From Streptomyces aurantiogriseus (GTDB lineage Bacteria; Actinomycetota; Actinomycetes; Streptomycetales; Streptomycetaceae): a DNA stretch of 64,000 nt. This document shows, piece by piece, positions 1 to 8,326 of this stretch; the stretch's first letter is position 1; each line of letters opens with the position of its first letter. The stretch lies in NCBI RefSeq assembly GCF_014649375.1, contig NZ_BMSX01000025.1:62001-126000 (forward strand). The letters run 5' to 3'. The position numbers and the translations under genes were made by a program. Below the pieces are notes generated by a model, which had not been told where the DNA came from, did not search any database, and saw only the letters and a program-made list of their open reading frames with translations.

Positions 1-30
1 CCCCGCTACCCCGTGGTCGCGAACGACTGA
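1..30 (+). CDS. C-terminal end of an unidentified protein (partial)
   Basis: The first 30 bases read in frame as nine residues ending in RYPVVAND and a TGA stop, and are followed 19 bases later by a strong hairpin. The reading frame plus terminator suggests the 3' end of a rightward gene that begins outside the window. Nothing can be said about function from nine residues. Confidence 0.4.
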   Translation, partial: PRYPVVAND

Positions 31-48
31 ATCACCTCCCCTTCTCAA

Positions 49-82
49 GAGGCCTGGCCGGGATCGCTCCCGGCCGGGCCTC
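49..82. terminator. Intrinsic-type hairpin terminator
   Basis: Arms at 49-63 and 68-82 pair over 15 positions (one G-U) around the tetraloop TCGC. It follows the partial gene ending at base 30 and isolates it from the terpene synthase. There is no strong T-run, as is usual in Streptomyces. Confidence 0.75.
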
Positions 83-297
83 GTTCGTGTGTCCGACGCA
101 CGTTCGATCGCTTATGCACATCCACTGAGCCATAACCAGTCATCCCCGAGGTGGATTTTCGGCAGCCCAGGATGACGAATGAAGCAAATCCGTTCCCAGA
201 GCGGTCAGTTGTAGTGCTGAATGGGAAGTGCGGGGATACGCGACGGCGCACGCCCGCACGGCGGGAGGGGTGTGCGACCACTGGCGGCTGAGAGGGG

Positions 298-1413
298 TTG
301 TTCGTGCCAGCTTTCCCATGCAGCACCACATACCGCACCACATACCGCACCGCGGCGACGGTGACCGCGATCGCGGTTCCTCCTTCGCTCTCTCTTCCGG
401 TCATCGAGGCGGCCTTTCCCCGGCAACTGCATCCGTATTGGCCCCGGTTGCAGGAGAAGACGCGCTCATGGCTGCTGGAAAAACGGCTCATGCCGGCGGA
501 CAAGGTCGCCGAATATGCCGACGGCTTGTGCTACACCGATCTGATGGCGGGCTACTACCTCGGCGCATCCGACGAGGTGCTCCAGGCCATCGCCGACTTC
601 AGCGCGTGGTTCTTCGTCTGGGACGACCGGCACGACCGCGACGTCGTGCACGATCGGGCCACCGCCTGGCGGCAGTTGAGGTTCCGCTTGCACGCCGCGC
701 TGGACGCGCCGACGGCTCATCTGCACCACGAGGATCCACTGGTCGCCGGACTCGCGGACAGCGTGGGCCGGCTGTACTCCTTCCTTCCCGGAACGTGGAA
801 CGCGCGGTTCGCCCGGCACTTCCACGCGGTGATCGAGGCGTACGACCAGGAATTCCGCAATCGTGTCGAGGGACGGATCCCGACCGTCGACGAGTATCTC
901 GCGCTGCGCCGGCTCACCTTCGCGCACTGGATCTGGACGGATCTGCTGGAACCAAGTGCGGGATGCGAACTCCCGGACGCGGTACGGAAACACCCGGCCT
1001 ATCGGCGTGCGGCCCTGCTCAGCCAGGAATTCGCCGCCTGGTACAACGACCTCTGCTCGCTTCCGAAGGAAATCGCGGGCGACGAGGTCCACAATCTCGG
1101 AATCAGTCTCATCACCCATGAGGGGATGACCCTGGAAGAAGCTGTCGACGAAGTCCGGCGGCGCGTCGAGGAATGCATATCCGAGTTCCTCGCCGTGGAA
1201 AAGGACGTCTTACGGCTGGCCGATCGGCTCGCCGACGGGACGGTCCACGGAAAGCAGTTGGGCACCGCCGTGCGGGACTGCGTGGAAAACATGCGGAACT
1301 GGTTCAGCTCGGTCTACTGGTTCCACCACGAATCCGGCCGCTACATGGTCGACAGCTGGGATGACCGGTCCACCCCTCCATACGTCGACAACGAAGCGGC
1401 AGGTGAGAAATGA
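298..1413 (+). CDS. eizS: Epi-isozizaene synthase (class I sesquiterpene cyclase)
   Basis: Cyclises farnesyl diphosphate to epi-isozizaene, the precursor of the antibiotic sesquiterpene albaflavenone; a soluble Mg2+ enzyme. The 371-residue protein carries the aspartate-rich motif DDRHD at about 109-113 and the NSE triad in NDLCSLPKE at about 250-258, both as in S. coelicolor EizS (361 residues), which it closely resembles as I remember it. Start: TTG 298 gives the longest frame, but GTG 304 sits about 8 bases after AGAGGGG (289-295) and is at least as likely. The stop overlaps the start of the P450 gene (ATGA), indicating translational coupling. Confidence 0.93.
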   Translation: MFVPAFPCSTTYRTTYRTAATVTAIAVPPSLSLPVIEAAFPRQLHPYWPRLQEKTRSWLLEKRLMPADKVAEYADGLCYTDLMAGYYLGASDEVLQAIADFSAWFFVWDDRHDRDVVHDRATAWRQLRFRLHAALDAPTAHLHHEDPLVAGLADSVGRLYSFLPGTWNARFARHFHAVIEAYDQEFRNRVEGRIPTVDEYLALRRLTFAHWIWTDLLEPSAGCELPDAVRKHPAYRRAALLSQEFAAWYNDLCSLPKEIAGDEVHNLGISLITHEGMTLEEAVDEVRRRVEECISEFLAVEKDVLRLADRLADGTVHGKQLGTAVRDCVENMRNWFSSVYWFHHESGRYMVDSWDDRSTPPYVDNEAAGEK

Positions 1414-2780
1414 CCATCGAGTCGGTGAAGCCCACGACACCTGGGTCACCGGAGTTACGAGTGCCGCCCCTGGCCGGTGGCGGGGTTCCGCTCCTCGGCC
1501 ACGGCTGGAGGCTCGCCCGCGATCCGCTGGCCTTCATGAGCCGGCTGAGCGCCCACGGCGACGTCGTCCGCATCAAGCTGGGCCCCAAGACGGTGTACGC
1601 CGTCACCCACCCGGATCTCACCGGGGCCCTCGCCCTCAGCCCCGACTACATCATCGCCGGACCCCTGTGGGAGTCCCTGGAAGGCCTGCTCGGGAAGGAG
1701 GGCGTGGCCACCGCCAACGGCCCGCTCCACCGTCGGCAGCGGCGCACCATCCAGCCCGCGTTCCGGCTCGACGCCATCCCCGCCTACGGGCCGATCATGG
1801 AGGAGGAGACGCACGCGCTCACCGAGCGCTGGAAGTCCGGCGAGACGATCGACTGCACCTCGGAGTCGTTCCGCATCGCGGTGCGCGTCGCCGCCCGCTG
1901 TCTGCTGCGCGGCCAGTACATGGACGAGCGGGCCGAGCGCCTGTGCATCGCGCTCGCCAGTGTGTTCCAAGGTATGTACCACCGCATGGTGGTGCCGCTC
2001 GGACCGCTGTACAAGCTGCCGCTTCCGGCCAACCGTGAATTCAACCGCGCCCTGGCCGATTTGCATCTCCTGGTCGACGAGATCATCGCCGAACGCCGGT
2101 CGTCCGGTCAAAGGCCGGACGATTTGCTCACGGCATTGCTGGAAGCGAAGGACGACAATGGCGACCCCATCGGGGAACAGGAGATCCACGACCAGGTCGT
2201 CGCGATACTCACCCCTGGCAGCGAAACCATCGCGTCCACGATCATGTCGCTGCTGCTGATCCTCGCCGACCATCCGGAACAGGCAGACAAAGTGTGCGCC
2301 GAGGTCGACGCCGTAACCTGCGGTAAGCCCGTCGCATTCGAGCACGTACGCCGGCTGACGCACACGAACAACGTCGTCATGGAAGCCATGCGGTTGCTCC
2401 CCGCCGTATGGATATTGACGAGGCGGGCGGTCGCCGACACCGAACTCGGCGGGTATCGCATTCCCGCCGGTGCCGACATCGTGTACAGCCCGTACGCGAT
2501 CCAGCGCGATCCGCGTTCCTACGAACGGCACCTCGAGTTCGACCCGGACCGGTGGCATCCGCAGCGGTCGAAGGACATCCCGAAGTACGCCATGCGGCCG
2601 TTCGGCGTGGGCAACCGCAAGTGCCCCAGTGACCACTTCTCGATGGCCCTGCTGACGCTGGTCACGGCGGTGCTCGCGGGGTCGTTCCGCTTCGAGCAGG
2701 TCCCGGGCTCCGACGACGCCACCCGGGTGGGCATCACCCTGCACCCGAAGCAGCTGCTGCTGAAGCCGCTGCCCCGATGA
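1410..2780 (+). CDS. cyp170A1: Cytochrome P450 CYP170A1-type, albaflavenone synthase
   Basis: Two-step allylic oxidation of epi-isozizaene through albaflavenols to albaflavenone. The 456-residue protein shows the P450 ExxR motif (EAMR, 325-328) and the haem loop FGVGNRKC with ligand Cys405. The I-helix reads PGSETIAST, with Ser where Gly-Gly/Ala is usual. A DDNGD motif at 248-252 lies just before the I-helix. In the S. coelicolor enzyme a DDxxD-type motif in this helical region belongs to a second, terpene-synthase active site that makes farnesene; that this copy does the same is inference. It overlaps the upstream cyclase gene by four bases. No ferredoxin gene is adjacent, so redox partners must come from elsewhere. 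Confidence 0.93.
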   Translation: MTIESVKPTTPGSPELRVPPLAGGGVPLLGHGWRLARDPLAFMSRLSAHGDVVRIKLGPKTVYAVTHPDLTGALALSPDYIIAGPLWESLEGLLGKEGVATANGPLHRRQRRTIQPAFRLDAIPAYGPIMEEETHALTERWKSGETIDCTSESFRIAVRVAARCLLRGQYMDERAERLCIALASVFQGMYHRMVVPLGPLYKLPLPANREFNRALADLHLLVDEIIAERRSSGQRPDDLLTALLEAKDDNGDPIGEQEIHDQVVAILTPGSETIASTIMSLLLILADHPEQADKVCAEVDAVTCGKPVAFEHVRRLTHTNNVVMEAMRLLPAVWILTRRAVADTELGGYRIPAGADIVYSPYAIQRDPRSYERHLEFDPDRWHPQRSKDIPKYAMRPFGVGNRKCPSDHFSMALLTLVTAVLAGSFRFEQVPGSDDATRVGITLHPKQLLLKPLPR

Positions 2781-2802
2781 GAAGTCCGCTCCCGGCGTGC
2801 GT

Positions 2803-3765
2803 TCAGGCGGCCTCCGGGCCCCGGAACGTACGCCGGTAGGCGTTCGGGGTGGTGCCCAGCGCCCGCATGAACTGGTGCCGCAGCGCCGCCGCCGTGCCGA
2901 AGCCGGTGCGCCCGGCGATCGCGTCGACCGTCTCGTCCGTCGCCTCCAGCAGATGCTGGGCCAGCAGGACGCGCTGGCGCAGGATCCACCGGTAGGGGGT
3001 CGTGCCGGTCTCCTGCTGGAAACGGCGGGCGAAGGTGCGTGGGGACATGTGCGCGCGGGCCGCGAGCTGCTCGACGGTCACCTCCTGGTCGAGGTGCTGC
3101 TCCATCCACGCGAGCACCTCACCGACGGTGTCGCAGGACGACCGGGGCAGCGGCCGCTCGATGTACTGGGCCTGACCGCCGTCCCGGTGCGGCGGCACGA
3201 CCATCCGCCGGGCGATCCTGTTGGCGACCTCGGGTCCCTGCTCCTTGCGGACGAGATGCAGACAGGCGTCGATGCCGGCGGCCGTGCCGGCCGAGGTGAT
3301 CACGGGGTCGTCGTCGACGTAGAGCACGTCGGGCTCGACGGTCGTCCGCGGATACTGCCGGGCCAGCTGCTCCGCGTGCCGCCAGTGCACCGCGCAGCGC
3401 CGCCCGTCCAGGAGCCCCGCCGCGCCCAGCACGAACACTCCGGAACAGACGCTGAGCACCCGCGTCCCCCGGTCCACGGCCCGGCGCAGCGCGTCGAGCA
3501 GCTCGGGCGGGTACTCCCGCTCGGTGTAGGTGTCCCCGGCCGGCACGGCGATCAGGTCGGCGCTCTCCAGCCGCTCCAGCCCGTGTTCCGTACGCAGGGT
3601 GAAGCCTGCGTGGGTGGTCAGGGTCGGCCCCTCCGCCGAGGCGACCGCGAAGTCGTAGACCGGCAGCCCCTCGTCGCTGCGGTCGATGCCGAACACCTCG
3701 CAGACGACGCCGAGTTCGAAGGGGTGCGCGCCGTTGAGGAGGATGACCGCCACGTTCTTCAGCAT
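2803..3765 (-). CDS. nrdS: AraC-family regulator with DJ-1/PfpI-like domain, NrdS-type
   Basis: A 320-residue GlxA-type regulator. The N-terminal half (from NVAVILLNGAHPFELG) is a DJ-1/PfpI-like fold with VLSVCSGVFVLGAAGLL around the nucleophile-elbow cysteine. The C-terminal ~100 residues form two HTH motifs (MSPRTFARRFQQETG, then DETVDAIAGRTGFG). In S. coelicolor the gene after nrdAB encodes an AraC-like protein called NrdS, and the position and type match. Start ATG 3765 is chosen because the fold begins there; an in-frame upstream extension to 3828 runs through a perfect inverted repeat that looks like an operator. Its target genes are not evident from sequence. Confidence 0.82.
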   Translation of the reverse strand: MLKNVAVILLNGAHPFELGVVCEVFGIDRSDEGLPVYDFAVASAEGPTLTTHAGFTLRTEHGLERLESADLIAVPAGDTYTEREYPPELLDALRRAVDRGTRVLSVCSGVFVLGAAGLLDGRRCAVHWRHAEQLARQYPRTTVEPDVLYVDDDPVITSAGTAAGIDACLHLVRKEQGPEVANRIARRMVVPPHRDGGQAQYIERPLPRSSCDTVGEVLAWMEQHLDQEVTVEQLAARAHMSPRTFARRFQQETGTTPYRWILRQRVLLAQHLLEATDETVDAIAGRTGFGTAAALRHQFMRALGTTPNAYRRTFRGPEAA

Positions 3766-3785
3766 GTGCTCAGTGTGCCGTGGAA

Positions 3786-3822
3786 GTGGCAGGAATTTGA
3801 AGGTGTGCGGCAGTCCTGCCAC
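3786..3822. promoter_or_regulatory. Perfect inverted repeat GTGGCAGGA / TCCTGCCAC (AraC/AdpA-like operator)
   Basis: GTGGCAGGA (3786-3794) and its exact reverse complement (3814-3822) are 28 bp apart, between nrdS (start 3765) and the small rightward ORF (start 3858). TGGCAGGAAT differs at one position from TGGCSNGWWY, the binding consensus of AdpA, which belongs to the same DJ-1/AraC class as NrdS. It is a candidate AdpA or NrdS autoregulatory site. Confidence 0.55.
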
Positions 3823-3857
3823 TGTCATGAGCTTCAGCGGAGAACGATGCTTACCGC

Positions 3858-4076
3858 ATGAACGCAGTCAGTGGCTATGTGACAGTCCTGGTCCTCTTCG
3901 TCCTTCTGGCCGGCCCGGCGCTCGTGGGACATCTCCACGAGCGCCGGATCGACCGTCAGCTGAGGGCTGCCCGCGAACGGGAGCGGACTCAGAAGTCCTC
4001 GTCCAGGTCGACCGTGCCCTCCACGGCGACCTGGTACGCCGACGGGCGGCGCTCGAAGAAGTTGGTCAGCTCCTGA
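3858..4076 (+). CDS. Small single-pass membrane protein, unknown
   Basis: Encodes 72 residues. Residues 7-24 form a hydrophobic segment (YVTVLVLFVLLAGPALVG), followed by an Arg/Glu-rich stretch (HERRIDRQLRAARERERTQ), a plausible type II or signal-anchored small protein. The last 88 bases overlap the 3' end of nrdB on the opposite strand, so the Ser/Arg-rich tail may be dictated by nrdB coding. The gene lies antisense within the presumed nrdA-nrdB-nrdS transcript. It is not recognised as a family. Confidence 0.45.
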   Translation: MNAVSGYVTVLVLFVLLAGPALVGHLHERRIDRQLRAARERERTQKSSSRSTVPSTATWYADGRRSKKLVSS

Positions 4077-4996
4077 ACGCCCTGCAGCTCCATGAAGGAG
4101 AAGGGGTTCTCCGAGCCGTACACCGGGGCGAAGCCGAGCCGGGTCAGACGCTGGTCGGCGACGCACTCGAGGTACTGGCGCATCGAGTCGGTGTTCATGC
4201 CCGGCAGGCCGTCGCCGCACAGGTCGCGCGCGAACTGCAGCTCGGCCTCGACGGCCTCCCGCAGCATGTCGGTGACCTGCTGCCGCAGCTCGTCGTCGAA
4301 GAGGTCCGGCTCCTCCTTGCGGACGGTGTCGACGACGTCGAACGCGAAGCTCATGTGCATGGTCTCGTCGCGGAACACCCAGTTGGTGCCGGTGGCGAGG
4401 CCGTGCAGCAGACCCCGGCTGCGGAACCAGTAGACGTACGCGAAGGCGCCGTAGAAGAACAGGCCCTCGATGCACGCGGCGAAGCAGACGAGGTTGAGGA
4501 GGAAGCGGCGGCGGTCGGCCTTGGTCTCCAGCCGGTCGAGCTTCTCCACCGAGTCCATCCACGTGAAGCAGAACTCGGCCTTCTCGCGGATGGAGGGGAT
4601 GTTCTCGACGGCGGCGAAGGCGGCCGCGCGGTCGTCCGGGTCGGGCAGGTAGGTGTCCAGGAGCGTCAGATAGAACTGGACGTGGACCGCTTCCTCGAAG
4701 AGCTGCCTGCTCAGGTACAGGCGCGCCTCGGGGGAGTTGATGTGCTTGTACAGCGTCAGCACCAGGTTGTTCGCGACGATCGAGTCGCCCGTCGCGAAGA
4801 AGGCGACCAGGCGGCCGATGAGGTGCTGCTCGGCGGGCGTGAGCTTGGCGAGGTCGGCGACGTCCGAGTGGAGGTCGACCTCCTCGACGGTCCAGGTGTT
4901 CTTGATGGCGTCCCGGTAGCGCTCGTAGAAGTCCGGGTAGCGCATCGGGCGGAGAGTCAGCTCGAAGCCGGGGTCGAGCAGGTTCTGGGTACTCAT
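3989..4996 (-). CDS. nrdB: Ribonucleotide reductase class Ia, small (radical) subunit
   Basis: Provides the di-iron/tyrosyl radical to NrdA for reduction of ribonucleoside diphosphates. The 335-residue protein has the helix EEAVHVQFY (metal ligands plus the radical tyrosine position of class I R2 proteins) and the second ligand helix DETMHMSFA. ATG 4996 is chosen because the conserved N-terminus MSTQNLLDPGFELTLRPMRY begins there; the frame stays open further upstream into nrdA. It lies 56 bp after nrdA in the same operon and shares that gene's cobalamin/NrdR control. Confidence 0.95.
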   Translation of the reverse strand: MSTQNLLDPGFELTLRPMRYPDFYERYRDAIKNTWTVEEVDLHSDVADLAKLTPAEQHLIGRLVAFFATGDSIVANNLVLTLYKHINSPEARLYLSRQLFEEAVHVQFYLTLLDTYLPDPDDRAAAFAAVENIPSIREKAEFCFTWMDSVEKLDRLETKADRRRFLLNLVCFAACIEGLFFYGAFAYVYWFRSRGLLHGLATGTNWVFRDETMHMSFAFDVVDTVRKEEPDLFDDELRQQVTDMLREAVEAELQFARDLCGDGLPGMNTDSMRQYLECVADQRLTRLGFAPVYGSENPFSFMELQGVQELTNFFERRPSAYQVAVEGTVDLDEDF

Positions 4997-5052
4997 CACA
5001 GTCGGCGCGGAGCGCCGTCCTCCAGGGGTGGTGGTCGGGTGGCGGGCGGGAA

Positions 5053-7437
5053 TTACTGGCAGGCCTCGCAGGACTCGGGGTTTTCGAGGGAGCAGGCGAC
5101 GGCGTCTTCGGGCGCCGGCTGCTGTACGGGGAGGGTGGCTCGGGTCTGGGCCTGGGCGGCGCGGGCGATGCGGGTCGCCGGGCGCGAGCGCAGGTAGTAC
5201 GTCGTCTTCAGGCCCTGCTTCCAGGCGTACGCGTACATCGAGGAGAGCTTTCCGATGGTCGGCGTCTCCATGAAGAGGTTCAGGGACTGGGACTGGTCGA
5301 GGAAGGGGGTCCTCGCCGCCGCCATGTCGATCAGGCCGCGCTGCGGGATCTCCCACGCCGTGCGGTACAGGGCGCGTACGTCCTCGGGGATCCAGGGGAA
5401 GTCCTGCACGGACCCGTTGGAGTCGCGCAGGGCCTCACGGGTGCGGGCGTCCCAGACGCCCAGCTCCTTCAGGTCCCGCACCAGGTACGAGTTGACCTGG
5501 AGGAACTCACCGGACAGCGTCTCACGCTTGAACAGGTTGGACACCTGCGGCTCGATGCACTCGTACACGCCCGCGATGGAGGCGATGGTGGCGGTGGGCG
5601 CGATGGCGAGGAGCAGGGAGTTGCGCATGCCGACGGCCGCGATCCGCTCGCGCAGGGCCGCCCAGCGCTCCGGCCACGTGAACTCGACGCCGTAGTGGTC
5701 GGGGTGCAGGACACCTCGGGCGGTACGGGTCTTGTCCCAGGCGGACAGCGGGCCGCTGCGCTCGGCGAGGTCGGCGGAGGCCTCGTACGCGGCGAGCATG
5801 ATGCGCTCGGCGATCCGGGTGGACAGAGCCTTGGCCTCGGGGGAGTCGAAGGGCAGGCGCAGCTTGAAGAAGACGTCCTGGAGGCCCATCGCGCCGAGAC
5901 CGACCGGGCGCCAGCGGGCGTTGGAGCGGCCCGCCTGCTCGGTCGGGTAGAAGTTGATGTCGACGACGCGGTCGAGGAAGGTGACGGCGGTGCGGACGGT
6001 CTCGTCCAGCCGCTCCCAGTCGATGTCCCCGTCGACCACGAACGCGCCCAGGTTGACCGACCCCAGGTTGCAGACCGCCGTCTCCCCGTCGTCCGTGACC
6101 TCCAGGATCTCCGTGCAGAGGTTGGACGAGTGGACGACATGGCCGCGCTCGGCCGTCTGGTTGGCCGTCCGGTTGGCGGCGTCCTTGAAGGTCATCCAGC
6201 CGTTGCCGGTCTGCGCGAGGGTCCGCATCATGCGGCCGTACAGGTCACGGGCGGGGATGGTCTTCTTCGCGAGCCCCGCCTCCTCGGCCCTGCGGTAGGC
6301 CACGTCGAACTCCTCGCCCCACAGGTCGACCAGCTCGGGCACGTCGGCGGGGGAGAAGAGGGACCACTGCTCGTCGGCGTCGACCCGGCGCATGAACTCG
6401 TCCGGGACCCAGTGCGCGAGGTTGAGGTTGTGCGTACGGCGGGCGTCCTCGCCGGTGTTGTCGCGCAGTTCCAGGAACTCCTCGATGTCGGAGTGCCAGG
6501 TCTCCAGATAGACCGCGGCCGCGCCCTTGCGCCGGCCGCCCTGGTTCACGGCGGCGACGGAGGCGTCGAGGGTCTTCAGGAACGGGACGATGCCGTTGGA
6601 GTGCCCGTTGGTGCCACGGATCAGCGAACCGCGCGAGCGGATCCGGGAGTACGACAGCCCGATGCCGCCGGCGTGCTTCGACAGGCGGGCGACCTGGTGG
6701 TAGCGGTCGTAGATGGAGTCCAGCTCGTCCTTGGGGGAGTCGAGGAGGTAGCAGGACGACATCTGGGGGTGCCGGGTGCCGGAGTTGAAGAGCGTGGGGG
6801 AGGAGGGGAGGTAGTCGAGGCGGCTCATGAGCCCGTAGAGCGCGGCGACTTCGTCGACGGACCGTACGCCCGTCTTCGCATTGAGCACAGTGTCCTCGGC
6901 GAGACCGCTCGCCACTCGCAGCAGGAAGTGCTGGGGCGTCTCGACGACCTTGCGCGTGATCGGGTGCCGGAGGAGGTAGCGGCTGTGGAGGGTGCGCAGG
7001 CCGAAGTAGCCGAAGCGGTCGTCGGCCCGGGGGTCGATCAGGGCGTCGAGGCGGTCCGCGTGCAGACGGACGAACGCGGCGGTGCGGTCGGCGATGAGGC
7101 CCTCGCGGTGGCCCACGCCGACGGACTCGGTGAAGGACGTGACGCCCTGGGAGGCGGCCTCGGCGCGGATGCCGATGGTCAGCAGACGCGCGGCCAGCCG
7201 GGAGTAGGCGGGGTCCTCGGAGATGAGGCCGGCGGCCGCCTCCGTGGCCAGCTCGCGCAGCTCCGTCTCGTCCGCCCGTGCGGACCGGCCCCGCAGGGCG
7301 GCGGCGGCGACCCGGCCGGGGTCGGCGTCGGGGAGGTCGGCGGTCAGCTCGGTCAGGGTGCGCAGCAGTGCGGCTCCGGGACCGTCGTCCTCCACGGGGG
7401 TGACTGCTGAAGCCGGATCGGCTGGCGCGATGGTCAC
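5053..7437 (-). CDS. nrdA: Ribonucleotide reductase class Ia, large (catalytic) subunit
   Basis: Catalytic alpha subunit, 794 residues. Active-site segment NLCTEI holds the Asn-Cys-Glu set, PTATIASIAGVYECIEPQ the phosphate-binding and partner-cysteine region, and the C-terminus ends CEACQ with the swinging redox cysteine pair. GTG 7437 is chosen: it follows GAGGGAGAG with about 6 bases between, and the upstream open frame is riboswitch and leader RNA. First gene of nrdA-nrdB(-nrdS). In Streptomyces this oxygen-dependent enzyme is shut off by vitamin B12, because the alternative class II enzyme uses B12. Confidence 0.95.
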   Translation of the reverse strand: MTIAPADPASAVTPVEDDGPGAALLRTLTELTADLPDADPGRVAAAALRGRSARADETELRELATEAAAGLISEDPAYSRLAARLLTIGIRAEAASQGVTSFTESVGVGHREGLIADRTAAFVRLHADRLDALIDPRADDRFGYFGLRTLHSRYLLRHPITRKVVETPQHFLLRVASGLAEDTVLNAKTGVRSVDEVAALYGLMSRLDYLPSSPTLFNSGTRHPQMSSCYLLDSPKDELDSIYDRYHQVARLSKHAGGIGLSYSRIRSRGSLIRGTNGHSNGIVPFLKTLDASVAAVNQGGRRKGAAAVYLETWHSDIEEFLELRDNTGEDARRTHNLNLAHWVPDEFMRRVDADEQWSLFSPADVPELVDLWGEEFDVAYRRAEEAGLAKKTIPARDLYGRMMRTLAQTGNGWMTFKDAANRTANQTAERGHVVHSSNLCTEILEVTDDGETAVCNLGSVNLGAFVVDGDIDWERLDETVRTAVTFLDRVVDINFYPTEQAGRSNARWRPVGLGAMGLQDVFFKLRLPFDSPEAKALSTRIAERIMLAAYEASADLAERSGPLSAWDKTRTARGVLHPDHYGVEFTWPERWAALRERIAAVGMRNSLLLAIAPTATIASIAGVYECIEPQVSNLFKRETLSGEFLQVNSYLVRDLKELGVWDARTREALRDSNGSVQDFPWIPEDVRALYRTAWEIPQRGLIDMAAARTPFLDQSQSLNLFMETPTIGKLSSMYAYAWKQGLKTTYYLRSRPATRIARAAQAQTRATLPVQQPAPEDAVACSLENPESCEACQ

Positions 7438-7560
7438 GTGGGGCTCTCCCTCGCTCGGCGGGGGCCTGGCGGAGGGCAGGGGGCAGCACACGAGCGCGCA
7501 CGGCGTCGCGTCCACCGGCCCACTCCACGAGGCCCGGACGTCAGGCACCCGAACCGGACG

Positions 7561-7690
7561 GACCGGGTGCACTGTCGGCAGGTCCTCGGACTGAACAGGC
7601 GTGCGCACAGGGACAGGGACGCACGCGAGTACACCGTTGCGGGACAGTTCCGGATTCGCACCGGATTCCCCTGCGGCGACAGCGAGCATG
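7561..7690 (-). promoter_or_regulatory. Cobalamin (B12) riboswitch of nrdABS
   Basis: On the minus strand the B12 box CAGTCCGAGGACCTGCCGAC lies at 7593-7574 and, upstream, the P3-P6 core includes TCCGGTGCGAATCCGGAAC and TGTCCCGCAACGGTG (about 7660-7630). These are the hallmark cobalamin aptamer blocks in the right order. About 120 nt separate it from the nrdA start and would hold the expression platform. Known for S. coelicolor nrdABS: adenosylcobalamin represses the operon. Confidence 0.93.
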
Positions 7691-7706
7691 AGCATACATC
7701 TTGTGC
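7691..7706 (-). promoter_or_regulatory. NrdR box 2
   Basis: Minus-strand GCACAAGATGTATGCT matches most core positions of the NrdR consensus acaCwATATaTwGtgt. It starts exactly 31 bp after box 1, three helical turns, the spacing typical of NrdR operator pairs. Confidence 0.7.
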
Positions 7707-7721
7707 TCAGCTGTCACACCA

Positions 7722-7737
7722 CCCCCAGATGTAGTGT
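7722..7737 (-). promoter_or_regulatory. NrdR box 1
   Basis: Minus-strand ACACTACATCTGGGGG matches the left half of the NrdR consensus well. Paired with the box at 7691-7706, it places the nrdA promoter here, upstream of the riboswitch. Confidence 0.7.
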
Positions 7738-7747
7738 TGCGGTGGCT

Positions 7748-8254
7748 TCAGAGCGTCAACTCGTAGGTGAGGAGAGTGAGGTCGTCGAGGTGCGGGATCG
7801 GGTTCCAGTCCCGCTCGGGGGTGCGGGTGAAGCCCAGACGTTCGTAGATGCGATGGGCGGAACGCATCGTGCGCTGGCTCGACAGGACGACCCGGACGCA
7901 GCCCTCCGTCGCCCGGGCCCGGTCGAGGCAGGTGCGGACGAGGGCCTCGCCGACGCCTCGGCCGCGTGCGGCGTGGGCGACCGCGAGCATACGGATCTCG
8001 GCCTCACCGGGCCCGGCTATGTCGGCCATGGGGCCGCCGCTCGGCACGAAGGTCACGCCCCCGACGACCCGGCCCTGCTGGACGGCGACCAGCACGTCGG
8101 CGGCGGCGGCCCGCTTGGCCACGTCCCGCAGCTCGCCGAGGTACGCGTCGCTCTCCCCGAAGTCGAGCAGACCGTCCTGAAGATAGGCTTGGGCGGTGAT
8201 CTCGCCGATGGTCTCGAATTCGCCGCGTTCCGCCTGCCTGATCACGATGTCCAT
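7748..8254 (-). CDS. GNAT-family N-acetyltransferase
   Basis: The 168-residue protein has the GNAT fold: beta4 with EIRMLAVAHAARGRGVGEALV (Q/RxxGxG/A acetyl-CoA loop, here RGRGVG) and the C-terminal RIYERLGFTRTPE element. Substrate is unknown. Start ATG 8254 is preferred over an in-frame TTG at 8284. There is no Shine-Dalgarno sequence, and a weak -10-like CACACT lies 7 bases upstream, so the transcript may be leaderless. Its end is close to the nrdA promoter, but it is not part of that operon. Confidence 0.85.
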   Translation of the reverse strand: MDIVIRQAERGEFETIGEITAQAYLQDGLLDFGESDAYLGELRDVAKRAAAADVLVAVQQGRVVGGVTFVPSGGPMADIAGPGEAEIRMLAVAHAARGRGVGEALVRTCLDRARATEGCVRVVLSSQRTMRSAHRIYERLGFTRTPERDWNPIPHLDDLTLLTYELTL

Positions 8255-8284
8255 GGGGCCGAGTGTGCCCGACAGGTACGACAA

Positions 8285-8312
8285 CGGGCCGCCGGAATCC
8301 TCCGGCGGCCCG
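8285..8312. terminator. Hairpin terminator between symporter and acetyltransferase
   Basis: Twelve-base arms 8285-8296 and 8301-8312 pair perfectly around ATCC, immediately downstream of the symporter stop on the minus strand. Confidence 0.75.
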
Positions 8313-8326
8313 TGATCACCGCAGCG

